Assembly: GCA_002328075.1 (NCBI GenBank)
Contig: DCVT01000027.1
Location: forward strand, 1 to 64,000
DNA length: 64,000 bases
DNA from: Anaerolineales bacterium UBA2181
GTDB taxonomy: Bacteria > Chloroflexota > Anaerolineae > Promineifilales > UBA4811
Direction: 5' to 3'
Shown here: piece after piece, positions 1 to 7,833 of the stretch
Layout: the number at the start of each line of letters is the position of its first letter
How positions within the stretch are numbered: the stretch's first letter is position 1
Position numbers and translations under genes: made by a program
The notes under the pieces: generated by a model
Seen by the model: only the letters and a program-made list of their open reading frames with translations
Database searches by the model: none
What the model was told of the DNA's origin: nothing

Positions 1-23
1 CGATTGAGTTCGGTCTTGCTCAT
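1..23 (-). CDS. Possible start of an HU-like DNA-binding protein gene (partial)
   Basis: A minus-strand ATG at position 23 opens a frame reading MSKTELN before the window ends. This resembles the first residues of HU-family nucleoid proteins (M-N/S-K-T/S-E-L). Only seven codons are visible. A purine-rich stretch lies upstream, but no well-placed ribosome binding site is obvious, so the call is tentative. Confidence 0.3.
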
Positions 24-157
24 GGCTAGTAGTTCGTCCACACTTGTTCCCCTTTCCATGGGGGACATTCTAACTTTGGCAAAAAAGGGGACTCTACTAC
101 TTTGGGCTAACAGCATCTGTCGGAGATTCGGTCAGATTCCATGACCATTTCCCTCGT

Positions 158-186
158 TTGGCATTCGCCGGCGGGACAGGTATAAT
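158..186 (+). promoter_or_regulatory. Promoter of the family 9 glycosyltransferase gene
   Basis: TTGGCA (158-163) and TATAAT (181-186) are separated by exactly 17 bases. Transcription would begin near 193 and give a leader of about 37 bases. A longer reading frame opens inside this promoter, so the downstream start at 230 is preferred. Confidence 0.8.
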
Positions 187-229
187 CCGGTTATTGAGAG
201 CACCTTGCGCCAGGCGTGGAGGACGATAC

Positions 230-1405
230 ATGACTGTAGCCCCCCTCGAGTGGCTGGTTAGCTGTGCCGGATACTTGGCCAGCCTCCCCTTCCGGTTGGG
301 TGCACCGCGGCACCTCAAACCGCCGGAACGGATACTGATTCTGAAACCATGTTGCATAGGCGACGTGTTGCTGGCAACTCCAGTCGCCGTTGCCCTGCAG
401 CGAGCGTTTCCCGGTGTGCGGATAGACTGGGCGGTAGGCACCTGGTCTCGTCCCATGGTGGAGACCAACCCACGACTTTCGCGTGTTCTAAACGCTCACG
501 AGCTGGGCGCAGGCCGTCCCAGCTGGCGTCAGGTGCGCCGGCTCACCAAGCGGGTGCGAGCCGAGTTGTACGATACCTGCCTGGTGTTGGACCGGTCCCC
601 CGTTTTGGCAGCCATTCCATGGCTGGCGGGCGTGCCGCAACGCATCGGCCTGGACAGCGCCGGCCGTGGTTTCTGTCACCACGTCCGGATACCCGTTCGC
701 GGAGTGCGGCACGAAACCGACATCTATCTGGAAACAGTGCGGGCCCTGGGAGCGGGGGTGCAAGGGGTACAGACCGAATTCTACCCGACCGACTCCGATC
801 GCGCCGCGGCCACCGACCTGCTTCGCACCCAGCTCCAGTGGTCAGAAGGCGAACCCCTCTTTGTCCTTCATCCAGCCGGCGGCCGCAATCCAGGAGCCGC
901 CATGGTCAGCAAACGGTGGCTGCCGGAGCGGTTCGCCGTCGTGGCTAACCGACTGCTCAATGAATACGGCGGCAAGGCCATCTTGCTGGGAGGGCCACAG
1001 GATCGGGCCATCCTGGAGACGGTGCGGGGCCTGATCGGCCTCAAGACCCTGGCGGTGGCGGGCGAGGTTGCGTGGGGCGTGTGGGGGGCACTGCTGGAAA
1101 AGGCGATGCTCTGCTTGGGCAACGACACTGGGGCTACCCATCTCGCAGTGGCTGTAGGCTGCAAGACAGTTTTCGTTTTTGGCCCTTCGGACCCGCGTCG
1201 ATACGGTCCTTACGCCCGACAGGGCCAGGCAGCCGCCCTCTGGCACCCCGTACCCGGCCTGCACCATGGTGTCCACCGGGGCCCGCCCAAGAACTGGACC
1301 TGGGATGAAGCGGTGTCCGCGCAGGAGGTCTGGCACGCGGTTCAAGCCCTCATTGGACAACCCGGCGCGGAAGCAGTGCAGGCGGTGACCAACTCATCCG
1401 CCTAA
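230..1405 (+). CDS. Glycosyltransferase family 9 (heptosyltransferase-like)
   Basis: This 391-residue protein resembles ADP-heptose:LPS heptosyltransferases of family GT9, which move a sugar from a nucleotide donor onto a cell-surface glycan. The N-terminal half has the early motif KPCCIGDVLLATPVAVAL. The C-terminal donor-binding half has an HPAGG segment, LGGPQDRA and the hallmark LGNDTGATHLAVAVG followed by FGPSDPRRYGP. The ATG at 230 is chosen because a GGAGG lies 7-8 bases before it and a good promoter ends at 186; an in-frame TTG at 158 lies inside that promoter. It is transcribed alone and converges on the TPR lipoprotein gene. The true acceptor is unknown; in a bacterium without LPS it could decorate another surface glycan. 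Confidence 0.85.
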   Translation: MTVAPLEWLVSCAGYLASLPFRLGAPRHLKPPERILILKPCCIGDVLLATPVAVALQRAFPGVRIDWAVGTWSRPMVETNPRLSRVLNAHELGAGRPSWRQVRRLTKRVRAELYDTCLVLDRSPVLAAIPWLAGVPQRIGLDSAGRGFCHHVRIPVRGVRHETDIYLETVRALGAGVQGVQTEFYPTDSDRAAATDLLRTQLQWSEGEPLFVLHPAGGRNPGAAMVSKRWLPERFAVVANRLLNEYGGKAILLGGPQDRAILETVRGLIGLKTLAVAGEVAWGVWGALLEKAMLCLGNDTGATHLAVAVGCKTVFVFGPSDPRRYGPYARQGQAAALWHPVPGLHHGVHRGPPKNWTWDEAVSAQEVWHAVQALIGQPGAEAVQAVTNSSA

Positions 1406-1419
1406 CGACTCAGACGGGT

Positions 1420-2928
1420 TCAGGGCAAAGCGGCCTGCAAAGCCTCCAACCGTTGCTTTGCATCCGTCAGAAGCGCCGCTGGGGTGAGGTCAGGGGCGGC
1501 ATTTGCGAGAAAACCGGTAAGGTCGGCCGCCGCCGCCCGGTAATCCTGCTTCTGGTAGTACAATAGGGCCCGCCGATAGAGGTGGAGCGGGTTGCCTGAC
1601 ACCTGGTACGCTCGGGTCAGGTCACCGATCGCCCTGTCCCAGTGCTCCAGGGCCTGGTAAGCCTGGCTCCGCCAGGTCAGCAGGCGCTCCCACTGAGTCG
1701 CGGATTCGATCAAGAGTGCCAGGGTGAAATCCTCCACGGCCAGTTGCGCGTCGCCCAGATCCAACCGGGCACGCCCCCGGCTGGTCAACAGGCGAGCCAA
1801 CTCGGAAGGCCCGGTAGGAACCGTCTCGCTCAACACGCGCAACGCCGAGTTTGGGTCTGGAATCAGCAGGTAGCTTTCCGCCAACCACAGGTGGCTATCG
1901 GCGTTTAGCGTCAGGCTAACGGCGGTTCGAAACGCAACCACCGCTTCTTCCGCAGCCCCGCCGTCTACATATGCCTGCCCCATATCCATGACTAGTGTGG
2001 CGCTGGGGACATCCGCGGGGAGCAAGCGTATCGCGTCTGCCCAATCTGTCGCTGCAGCCATTGGACTGCCCAGTTGCAGGCTTAGTTCGGCTCGCTGCCG
2101 GTACCCCTCAGCCGTGGGGTCGACGGCCAAGAGCGCGGTGAGATCCATCCAGGCAGCGTTCAGCTCGCCCAGCTCTTGCCACAAAACCGCCCGCCGAGAC
2201 AGGCCTTCCCGGTGCAGTGGATCAAGCGCCAGGGTCTGCGAATAGGCCGCAATCGCCTCCGGTTTGCGATTCTGGTTTTCTTCGATCTGACCCAGCGTGA
2301 ACCAACCGTCGGGCGCGTCGGGTTCCAGCACCAGATAGCGTATGCATTCGGCTTGCGCCTCGCGCCACAACCCATAGCTGCGGTACAACCGGATCAGTGC
2401 CCACCGGGCTTGCACCTGAAAGGGATCCAGCGCTAGCGCCGCCAACAGGTCCTGTTCAGCCTGCAACGGATGCCCCAGATCCAACAGCAGTTGGCCACGC
2501 AAGACCAGGTACGCAGCCTGATCCGGCGCCAGGCCCAGCGCCTGGTCCACCAACTCAAGTGCTCGCGCCGGGTTCCCGGACCGCACCGCCTGCTGGGCAG
2601 AATAGTAAGCGCTCTGCGCCGCAACTGGCGCCGAGTTCCAGGGAGTGGGGGTCAACGTGACCGAAGGTATGGAATCTGGCGCCCACCGCCTGCGAATGGT
2701 CGGTACGCTGGCTACGATCAATGGCGTGGACGTCGGCAGTGGCGTGATCGTCGGCCCCGCTGGAGCGATGGCAGGCGTCCAGGTTGGCGGCAGGGAAAAC
2801 GCGACGATGGTCGGCGGGACAACAACCGGAGCCGGCGAAACCACCAATTGTACTGTCGGCTGCGTCTGGGAAACACATCCCACCAGCAACAGCCCGATTA
2901 CAGCTGCCGTCGGTCTGCAAGCTCTCAT
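1420..2928 (-). CDS. TPR-repeat lipoprotein
   Basis: The protein (502 residues) starts with a lipoprotein signal peptide ending in LLLVGC, so Cys18 should be lipidated and the protein anchored outside the cytoplasmic membrane. A Pro/Thr/Val-rich linker follows, then about ten TPR-like helical pairs from roughly residue 125 to the end, such as AYLVLRGQLLLDLGHPLQAE. TPR arrays bind peptides or proteins; the partner here is unknown. The start at 2928 shares one base with the stop of the upstream phosphoribosyltransferase gene (TAATG), a sign of translational coupling. It is the last gene of a three-gene operon led by a rhomboid protease. Confidence 0.85.
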   Translation of the reverse strand: MRACRPTAAVIGLLLVGCVSQTQPTVQLVVSPAPVVVPPTIVAFSLPPTWTPAIAPAGPTITPLPTSTPLIVASVPTIRRRWAPDSIPSVTLTPTPWNSAPVAAQSAYYSAQQAVRSGNPARALELVDQALGLAPDQAAYLVLRGQLLLDLGHPLQAEQDLLAALALDPFQVQARWALIRLYRSYGLWREAQAECIRYLVLEPDAPDGWFTLGQIEENQNRKPEAIAAYSQTLALDPLHREGLSRRAVLWQELGELNAAWMDLTALLAVDPTAEGYRQRAELSLQLGSPMAAATDWADAIRLLPADVPSATLVMDMGQAYVDGGAAEEAVVAFRTAVSLTLNADSHLWLAESYLLIPDPNSALRVLSETVPTGPSELARLLTSRGRARLDLGDAQLAVEDFTLALLIESATQWERLLTWRSQAYQALEHWDRAIGDLTRAYQVSGNPLHLYRRALLYYQKQDYRAAAADLTGFLANAAPDLTPAALLTDAKQRLEALQAALP

Positions 2929-3488
2929 TATATCACCGGCATCGGCCGGTAGGGTTCCAGGCGGTGGGCCGCCTCCCACGGGTAGATCACGAAATCGTCA
3001 GTCACAGCAGCATAGTAGTCTGGTTTGAGCTGTGGAAAGATAGATTGGGCGGGTTTGTAGTGCAGCACAGCCGACTCGGGCCTGCCGCCGGCCGCCACCA
3101 CCCGGCCGGCGACCGCATTGATCGCCCTACCGTGATTCCAGACATGGTGCACCACCAAGATCCGGCGACCGAGCAGATCATCTTCGGTTGGAAAGTGATG
3201 AAAAGCCGGCATGCTGCGAAGGCTAAAGGCCTCTTGCAGTGCCGCACCGGTCACTGGCTTTCCCGGCCGGTCCAACAACAACGACCGAAGGTCGCTGGGG
3301 CTGTCGGCCGGGAACGAAACGGCTGTAGTGAGCAGACAGGTCATGCGCAAACGCTCGGCTATCAACCCACCTGGGATCAGCCCGCCTCGACCAATCATCA
3401 GCACGGCATCGAACGCGCCGTAGAACTGGGGCATCAGGTGCTCCATCAGCTCATCCACGTCGGACCAACTCAGGATCTGCCGCCCCAT
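2928..3488 (-). CDS. Phosphoribosyltransferase-fold protein with altered PRPP loop
   Basis: The 186-residue protein has the type I phosphoribosyltransferase fold: an early MIGRGGLIPGGLIAERL segment (PPi loop region) and a later strand-loop matching the PRPP-binding signature. That signature is usually hydrophobic-DD-x-x-D-T/S-G. Here it reads ILVVHHVWNHGRAI (residues 110-123), so both acidic residues are His and the third is Asn. I know of relatives in which this loop is DDVWDSGRT. The change predicts weak or no PRPP/Mg binding, or a different ligand. It sits between a rhomboid gene (9 bases upstream) and a TPR lipoprotein gene (overlapping). Substrate unknown; it may be a regulatory relic of an xanthine/hypoxanthine-type enzyme. 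Confidence 0.75.
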   Translation of the reverse strand: MGRQILSWSDVDELMEHLMPQFYGAFDAVLMIGRGGLIPGGLIAERLRMTCLLTTAVSFPADSPSDLRSLLLDRPGKPVTGAALQEAFSLRSMPAFHHFPTEDDLLGRRILVVHHVWNHGRAINAVAGRVVAAGGRPESAVLHYKPAQSIFPQLKPDYYAAVTDDFVIYPWEAAHRLEPYRPMPVI

Positions 3489-3497
3489 CTATGACGC

Positions 3498-4178
3498 TCA
3501 GCGATCCCACCTGAGCCGAGGCTTCCGGCCAAGCGTAAACAGCTTTACCAGAACGACCCCGGCTACAAACCCCCCAATGTGGGCAAAGTAGGCCACCCCA
3601 CCCATGGCCATGTCCGATAGAGCAAACAACCCACTGAACAGCTGCAGTACGAACCACATCCCCAGCACTATCACCGCCGGCACGTTCACAAACCGAACAA
3701 AGTAACCCAAAAAGATCACGGTTCGCACGCGAGCAGTGGGAAATTCCACCAGGTACGCTCCCAACACACCTGCGATGGCTCCGCTGGCTCCCACCATGGG
3801 TATGGTTGACTCTGGGTTTATGGCCACCTGTGCTGCCGCCGCCGCCACGCCGCCCAGAAGGTAGAAGATCACAAACCGCCCGTGGCCCATCTGATCCTCA
3901 ATATTGTCACCAAAGATCAACAAATAGAGCATGTTGCCCAGCAGATGGGCCCATCCACCGTGAAGAAACATGGAGGTAAAAACGTTGAGCACCTCCATGG
4001 AGAGCGGATTGGCGGTCAGTTGGCCCGGTACCAGCCCGGCCGTCATCAGAAAGGCGTCCAGCTCACCCGAGGCGTCCAGCGACGCCTCGTACAGGAAGAC
4101 CAGCACATTGATCAGGATGAGAGACCAGGTCACTACCGGCCGGGTATGCGACGGGTTGGAATCCTGAATCGGGATCAT
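3498..4178 (-). CDS. Rhomboid family intramembrane serine protease
   Basis: This 226-residue membrane protein has about six transmembrane helices. It carries the rhomboid catalytic dyad: Ser132 in GASGAIAGVLGAYL and His200 in AHIGGFVAG, plus the HGGWAHLLGNMLYL helix that lines the active site. Rhomboids cut membrane proteins within or beside their transmembrane segments. The start at 4178 is preferred to the ATG at 4184 because an extended -10 element (4185-4193) would start the transcript at about 4178, giving a leaderless mRNA. It heads an operon with a phosphoribosyltransferase-like protein and a TPR lipoprotein, which might be a substrate or partner (inference). Confidence 0.9.
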   Translation of the reverse strand: MIPIQDSNPSHTRPVVTWSLILINVLVFLYEASLDASGELDAFLMTAGLVPGQLTANPLSMEVLNVFTSMFLHGGWAHLLGNMLYLLIFGDNIEDQMGHGRFVIFYLLGGVAAAAAQVAINPESTIPMVGASGAIAGVLGAYLVEFPTARVRTVIFLGYFVRFVNVPAVIVLGMWFVLQLFSGLFALSDMAMGGVAYFAHIGGFVAGVVLVKLFTLGRKPRLRWDR

Positions 4179-4184
4179 GCGCAT

Positions 4185-4193
4185 ATTATACCA
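4185..4193 (-). promoter_or_regulatory. Extended -10 promoter directly abutting the rhomboid gene
   Basis: TGGTATAAT on the minus strand is immediately followed by ATGCGCATG. Counting about seven bases from the -10 puts transcription start at the A of the second ATG (4178), so the mRNA is probably leaderless. No good -35 is seen, as expected for an extended -10 promoter. Confidence 0.65.
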
Positions 4194-4219
4194 CGGCCCA
4201 AATGCAGCGGCTACTAGCC

Positions 4220-4247
4220 TTGCCGGTTAGGCAGAATCTGGTAGAAT
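4220..4247 (+). promoter_or_regulatory. Promoter of tRNA-Lys
   Basis: TTGCCG (4220-4225) and TAGAAT (4242-4247) are spaced by 16 bases, with a TGG extension before the -10. The expected start near 4254 is just before the tRNA at 4258. Confidence 0.7.
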
Positions 4248-4257
4248 CCTGCCGGTT

Positions 4258-4331
4258 GGCCCACTAGCTCAATCCGGCAGAGCAGCTGACTCTTAATCAG
4301 TTGGTTGGAGGTTCGAATCCTCCGTGGGTCA
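4258..4331 (+). tRNA. tRNA-Lys (anticodon CTT)
   Basis: A full cloverleaf can be folded. The acceptor stem is GGCCCAC with GTGGGTC (one G-T pair) and the D arm is GCTC/GAGC. The anticodon stem GCTGA/TCAGT holds loop CTCTTAA, giving anticodon CTT for lysine AAG codons. The T arm is GGAGG/CCTCC around TTCGAAT. The discriminator is A and CCA is not encoded. It has its own promoter and terminator. Confidence 0.95.
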
Positions 4332-4337
4332 CTGGCA

Positions 4338-4362
4338 GGGCGCGGTAACGCGCCTCTTTTTT
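4338..4362 (+). terminator. Intrinsic terminator of tRNA-Lys
   Basis: A GC-rich hairpin (GGGCGCG, GTAA loop, CGCGCCT) is followed by CTTTTTT, directly after the tRNA. Confidence 0.85.
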
Positions 4363-4928
4363 GTCGTGAGCAGTCGGGCGAACGCCATCCTACTGGGCCA
4401 GGCCTGGCACAACAGAGCCCAGCCCTCACCATACCGCCCGCGGCCCGATAACCGATTGCAGAACGCTCCCCTGTCCTCCTTCCTGGCACCCAAGCCAACC
4501 CGGCGCGCTGAGCACGATTGCGGTACGGATTCCACCCCCTAAACCATGCCAGTGCCTGTTCCGACGTATGACGCCCCGAGGCGAGCTCGAACCTTCAGGT
4601 ATGCATTTCTCTCCGGCGGCAGAGAACAACCACCCAACTGCCAATCGCTGTCGCATGCGCCCGCGCGACACAACAACCATTTGCTGCCGATCCACATCGG
4701 CTGAGGCAGTTTTCCCCTGACTCAAGCAACCCGTCGCGCTTGCCCTGTCGGAGATCATAACCCCAGCGATGCGCCACCCTGCGACTGCTCAACGCCGAGC
4801 CGCAGCGCAGCCGAGGGAAACCCGTTGCCCGGCCGACCCTTTACCATATGGTGATTGCACGCGGCTAACTTGGCCTTGCGCCGTCGGGCGGCAGCGCAAA
4901 CCGGTCGGCCCAATGCGATTCTTTGTGT
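4363..4928. other. Gene-free stretch between tRNA-Lys and a membrane protein gene
   Basis: Several short overlapping open frames occur on both strands, but none has a convincing start signal or recognisable protein sequence. I see no repeat, RNA gene or promoter here. Confidence 0.5.
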
Positions 4929-5390
4929 TCAGCCCCCACGAACCGCACCTAGTCCACTCAAGGCCGCGAGCGCTGCGGTAATGGGATGAACCGCCAAATA
5001 CCCCACTATCAGCAGGATCAACCCGGCTCCGTCAAACGCGACGAACCTCAAGCCGGTCGCCCGGAGGGCCGGCGAGCCCTCGGATAACGACGCCAGCATC
5101 AGCGTCTCACCGGCCAATCCCACCATCTGCATCACAATCAAGCACAGGAACGTGACCCGGTTGTGCCGCGGGTCCCAAACAGTTGGCACAAACGGAACCT
5201 GCCACATAAGAAAGGCGACGCCCAGACCCTGGACCATGATCATTCCGCCGCGTCCGCACGCAGCAACTGCAAAACTGCCAGCCATATCGGTTGGTCGGAG
5301 GATCATTGGCAACGCAGCACTCAGGTTCCAACCGCATACTGCTGCCACCAGCATCCGCGCCAGCCAAACCCGGAAATCACCTTTGGACAT
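4929..5390 (-). CDS. Small integral membrane protein, function unknown
   Basis: About 153 residues with four predicted membrane helices (around residues 10-32, 45-70, 80-105 and 115-140). The N-terminus MSKGDFRVWLARMLVAAVCGWNL is typical of a short inner-membrane protein, with Arg/Lys residues before the first helix. ATGATG gives two adjacent starts (5393 or 5390), with a purine-rich GGGAGGAG shortly upstream. No family is recognised. It stands alone, divergent from the roadblock gene. Confidence 0.6.
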   Translation of the reverse strand: MSKGDFRVWLARMLVAAVCGWNLSAALPMILRPTDMAGSFAVAACGRGGMIMVQGLGVAFLMWQVPFVPTVWDPRHNRVTFLCLIVMQMVGLAGETLMLASLSEGSPALRATGLRFVAFDGAGLILLIVGYLAVHPITAALAALSGLGAVRGG

Positions 5391-5495
5391 CATCCAACTC
5401 CTCCCACCCCACTGGGCCGGCGGAACGTGTGTCCGCCCACCGTGTCCATTGTATCACGCGCCCTGTGCCCTCACACCAGTGTCTTGCGCATATGT

Positions 5496-5523
5496 TTGAC
5501 AATCGGTAAACTAGTGGTAATCA
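5496..5523 (+). promoter_or_regulatory. Possible promoter of the roadblock gene
   Basis: A consensus TTGACA (5496-5501) is followed after 16 bases by TAATCA with a TGG extension. The -10 is weak, so this is a tentative call. The leader would be about 35 bases, ending in AGGAGATGAGGC before the start codon. Confidence 0.45.
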
Positions 5524-5562
5524 TGGGTAGCGCTCCGACCAATACCCTCCAGGAGATGAGGC

Positions 5563-5985
5563 ATGCCATTCCGATACCGGGTTGATCAACTCGAGCAGTT
5601 GCTGTCTCGCCTCTGCCGAAACGTGCAGGGTATCGATCAGGCAGTCATTGTCAGTTCCGAGGGATTTGTGGTGGCTGCCTACCCAGGCGGTCCAGAAGCT
5701 CAGGCGGGGGTACTGGGCCGCAGCCCGACGGTGGCTGCCACTGCTGCCAACGCCATCGCTCTGGGGGAACGCGCACTCGACCGGTTGGACCAGGGCCGCT
5801 TCCTGCGGCTCATCATAGAGGGCGAATCTGGCGCCATGATCGTTTATCCCATCGACGGCAGCGATGCAGCGCTGGTTGCTCTGGTCGATCCGGATGCGAA
5901 AATGGGCCTCGCTTCCATGGCCATGCGGCAGAGCATCCAGCAGATCGCGTCGATTCTAGCCAGAGCAGGCCCAGCGTTGGATTGA
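5563..5985 (+). CDS. Roadblock/LC7-domain protein (MglB-like)
   Basis: The 140-residue protein matches the roadblock/LC7 fold. It has an N-terminal helix, then GIDQAVIVSSEGFVVAAYPG, a helix with AATAANAIALGERAL, the paired strands FLRLIIEGESGAMIVYPI and ALVALVDPDAKMG, and a final long helix. Such proteins are cytoplasmic dimers that regulate small Ras-like GTPases, as MglB does for MglA in cell polarity. No GTPase gene is beside it, so the partner must lie elsewhere. A strong AGGAG ribosome binding site precedes the ATG. Family assignment is firm; the process it controls is unknown. Confidence 0.8.
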   Translation: MPFRYRVDQLEQLLSRLCRNVQGIDQAVIVSSEGFVVAAYPGGPEAQAGVLGRSPTVAATAANAIALGERALDRLDQGRFLRLIIEGESGAMIVYPIDGSDAALVALVDPDAKMGLASMAMRQSIQQIASILARAGPALD

Positions 5986-6954
5986 CCGCGCGCCCTTGGG
6001 CCGACAACCAGCCTCTTGCCGCGCTCGTTGATTCTTCCCATTGCCGGTAGCCCTTTCTTGGTCCACGGGCGCAGAACGCGGCCAGGGCAGTTCCACCATC
6101 CGTGAGAGCAGACGGTCGCACCGTGGCGGCCGACTTGGCTCGATTTCCGCCGCTTTGACCCGTCGTTGTCGGTTCCAGAAATCGCCCATATCGAACCGAT
6201 CACGACCCCGCCGGCTTACGTGATCGGTCGCTGTTGGGTGACGCTCGCGAACCTGCCCCGACGCATGCACCGTCATGCCCTCCGACGGGCGCCCGGTACG
6301 CTGGTCAGCCTCCGCAGGCAATACGGGATATCCACAGCCCAGCTCTTGGGGCGTCGCCGCAGCGGACCAGAATCGCCTCTACTAACCGCAGAGAATCCGC
6401 GCGCTCATCGCAATGATTCCCATCTTTGGTGAGCGCGTCATAGCACACGAGTTCGAGGCTGGCGGACCAAGCAAAGAATCGGCCGCAAGAACATGATGTT
6501 AGGCAGCCGCAACGGCGCGTCTCCAGGCAACTCCTGAATCGCTCCCCTCAGCTCCAGCCAGAGGGTCTTACCCTGCTCGTTCAGCCCCGTTACCTGCTCG
6601 CTGCACAGCAAACATAGTCAGAAATCCTCCACACTGTCTACACGATCCTCCCACAAACCCTACACTCCGCCTTGATACCATACATCCAGAGCGGAGCAGA
6701 GACGAAGGACGCCAGTGCAATATAGCCAGGACGTTTACGATGGCCAGTGCGCAGTGGGTGCGACGGCCGCCTTGCCAGATGGAAACGACCCAGGAGACCC
6801 GTATCGGGATGACCGCGGATTGCGGGCCGGCTCCGCGATTTCGCAGGTTAATGGCCGGCGAACATAAGCACGGGCTGTATACTTGGTGGCGCCCTCTTGC
6901 CATTACACCGCTATCACTTTGGCGCACCGTGAGAGATGATCCAGGAGGTGTACC
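5986..6954. other. Nearly 1 kb without a convincing gene
   Basis: No frame has both a good start and a protein-like sequence. The best hint is a minus-strand open stretch near 6443-6620 that reads LNEQGKTLWLELRGAIQEL but lacks an ATG; it could be a small gene or decay product. The 3' end holds the strong AGGAGGTG (6943-6950) of the next gene. Confidence 0.45.
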
Positions 6955-7653
6955 TTGAAAACCATTTTGGCGCTGATCAGATCTTCATGGCCTACCGCGC
7001 TCTGGCAGGCTGAGCTGGAGAACGCCGAATACCAATGGCAACAGACGGTTGACGGTCCAGGCGCAGTTGCCGTACTAAACCGGGAGTTGCCAGCCTTGCT
7101 GGTGATCGACTTGGCTCTGCCAAGTGTGCTAGATGGCCCGCTGCGTCACTGGTTGCGCCACAACCGCAACCTGCCAGTCCTCGCGCTGGCCAGCCAACCG
7201 GAGGAGTTTGAACAGGCATTGCAGGAGGACCTCGTAGACGACTTCCTGCTGCAGCCGTTCTCACCACGTCAGTGGTCCGTACGGGTCAGTCTTCTCCTGC
7301 AGCGATCCTCGAGCTCCTCGACATGGCCGGTAAAGGTAGGTCAGTTAAGGATCGAATCGGCCCGCCGAAGGGTCACCCTGGCTGGCCGGCCCGTGGAGTT
7401 GACCACCTCCGAATTGGCGCTTCTCAAGGCCATGGCGGCTGACCCGGGGCGCGTTTTCACCCGTTCCGAACTTCAGGCATCTCTCGCTAGCGCGGGGTCA
7501 CGCACCGACCGAGCGGTCGACTGTCACATCAAGAACCTGCGCCGCAAGATAGAGAGCAATCCACGCCAACCGAACCTGGTTCTTACTGTCCACGGCATCG
7601 GCTACCGGTTGGCCTCCTCGGCAGATCGACCCGCGAGCGGAGCAACTCCATAG
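6955..7653 (+). CDS. OmpR-like winged-helix regulator with degenerate receiver domain
   Basis: The 232-residue protein has a receiver-like domain (about 1-115) and an OmpR/PhoB winged helix (about 125-222), seen in TSELALLKAMAADPGRVFTRSEL and AVDCHIKNLRRKIE. The receiver keeps a candidate phospho-acceptor Asp52 (LLVIDLALPS). It lacks the acidic pair that binds Mg (ILALIRSSW instead of a D-D/E motif), and the conserved Lys is Gln100 (LLQPFSP for KPFSP). It is therefore probably not controlled by normal phosphorylation. The start is TTG, supported by AGGAGGTG four bases upstream. It lies before a secreted-protein gene and an HtrA protease gene, which it might control. Confidence 0.8.
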   Translation: MKTILALIRSSWPTALWQAELENAEYQWQQTVDGPGAVAVLNRELPALLVIDLALPSVLDGPLRHWLRHNRNLPVLALASQPEEFEQALQEDLVDDFLLQPFSPRQWSVRVSLLLQRSSSSSTWPVKVGQLRIESARRRVTLAGRPVELTTSELALLKAMAADPGRVFTRSELQASLASAGSRTDRAVDCHIKNLRRKIESNPRQPNLVLTVHGIGYRLASSADRPASGATP

Positions 7654-7676
7654 GCTTTCTACCCACCGTCCATAAA

Positions 7677-7705
7677 TTCCACACAACTCTTTTGTAGACT
7701 ATCAT
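7677..7705 (+). promoter_or_regulatory. Likely promoter of the secreted-protein gene
   Basis: TTCCAC (7677-7682) and TATCAT (7700-7705) are 17 bases apart. The resulting leader of about 120 bases is long and contains a Shine-Dalgarno-like AAAGGAGG followed by a possible seven-codon mini-ORF at 7757-7777. Confidence 0.5.
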
Positions 7706-7833
7706 CAAGAGTGAACGGACAGACAGACCTGGCCGAGAAAGGAGGCGCCATATCAGATGATATCAAGCCGCGACTAAAAAGAGTAATGGTCAGTCAAGTC
7801 AGTCAACAATCGGACAAGAAAGGAAACACTTCT

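Noticed and set aside
230..1405. Earlier TTG start at 158 for the glycosyltransferase
   Set aside because: It lies inside a TTGGCA-17-TATAAT promoter and has no ribosome binding site.
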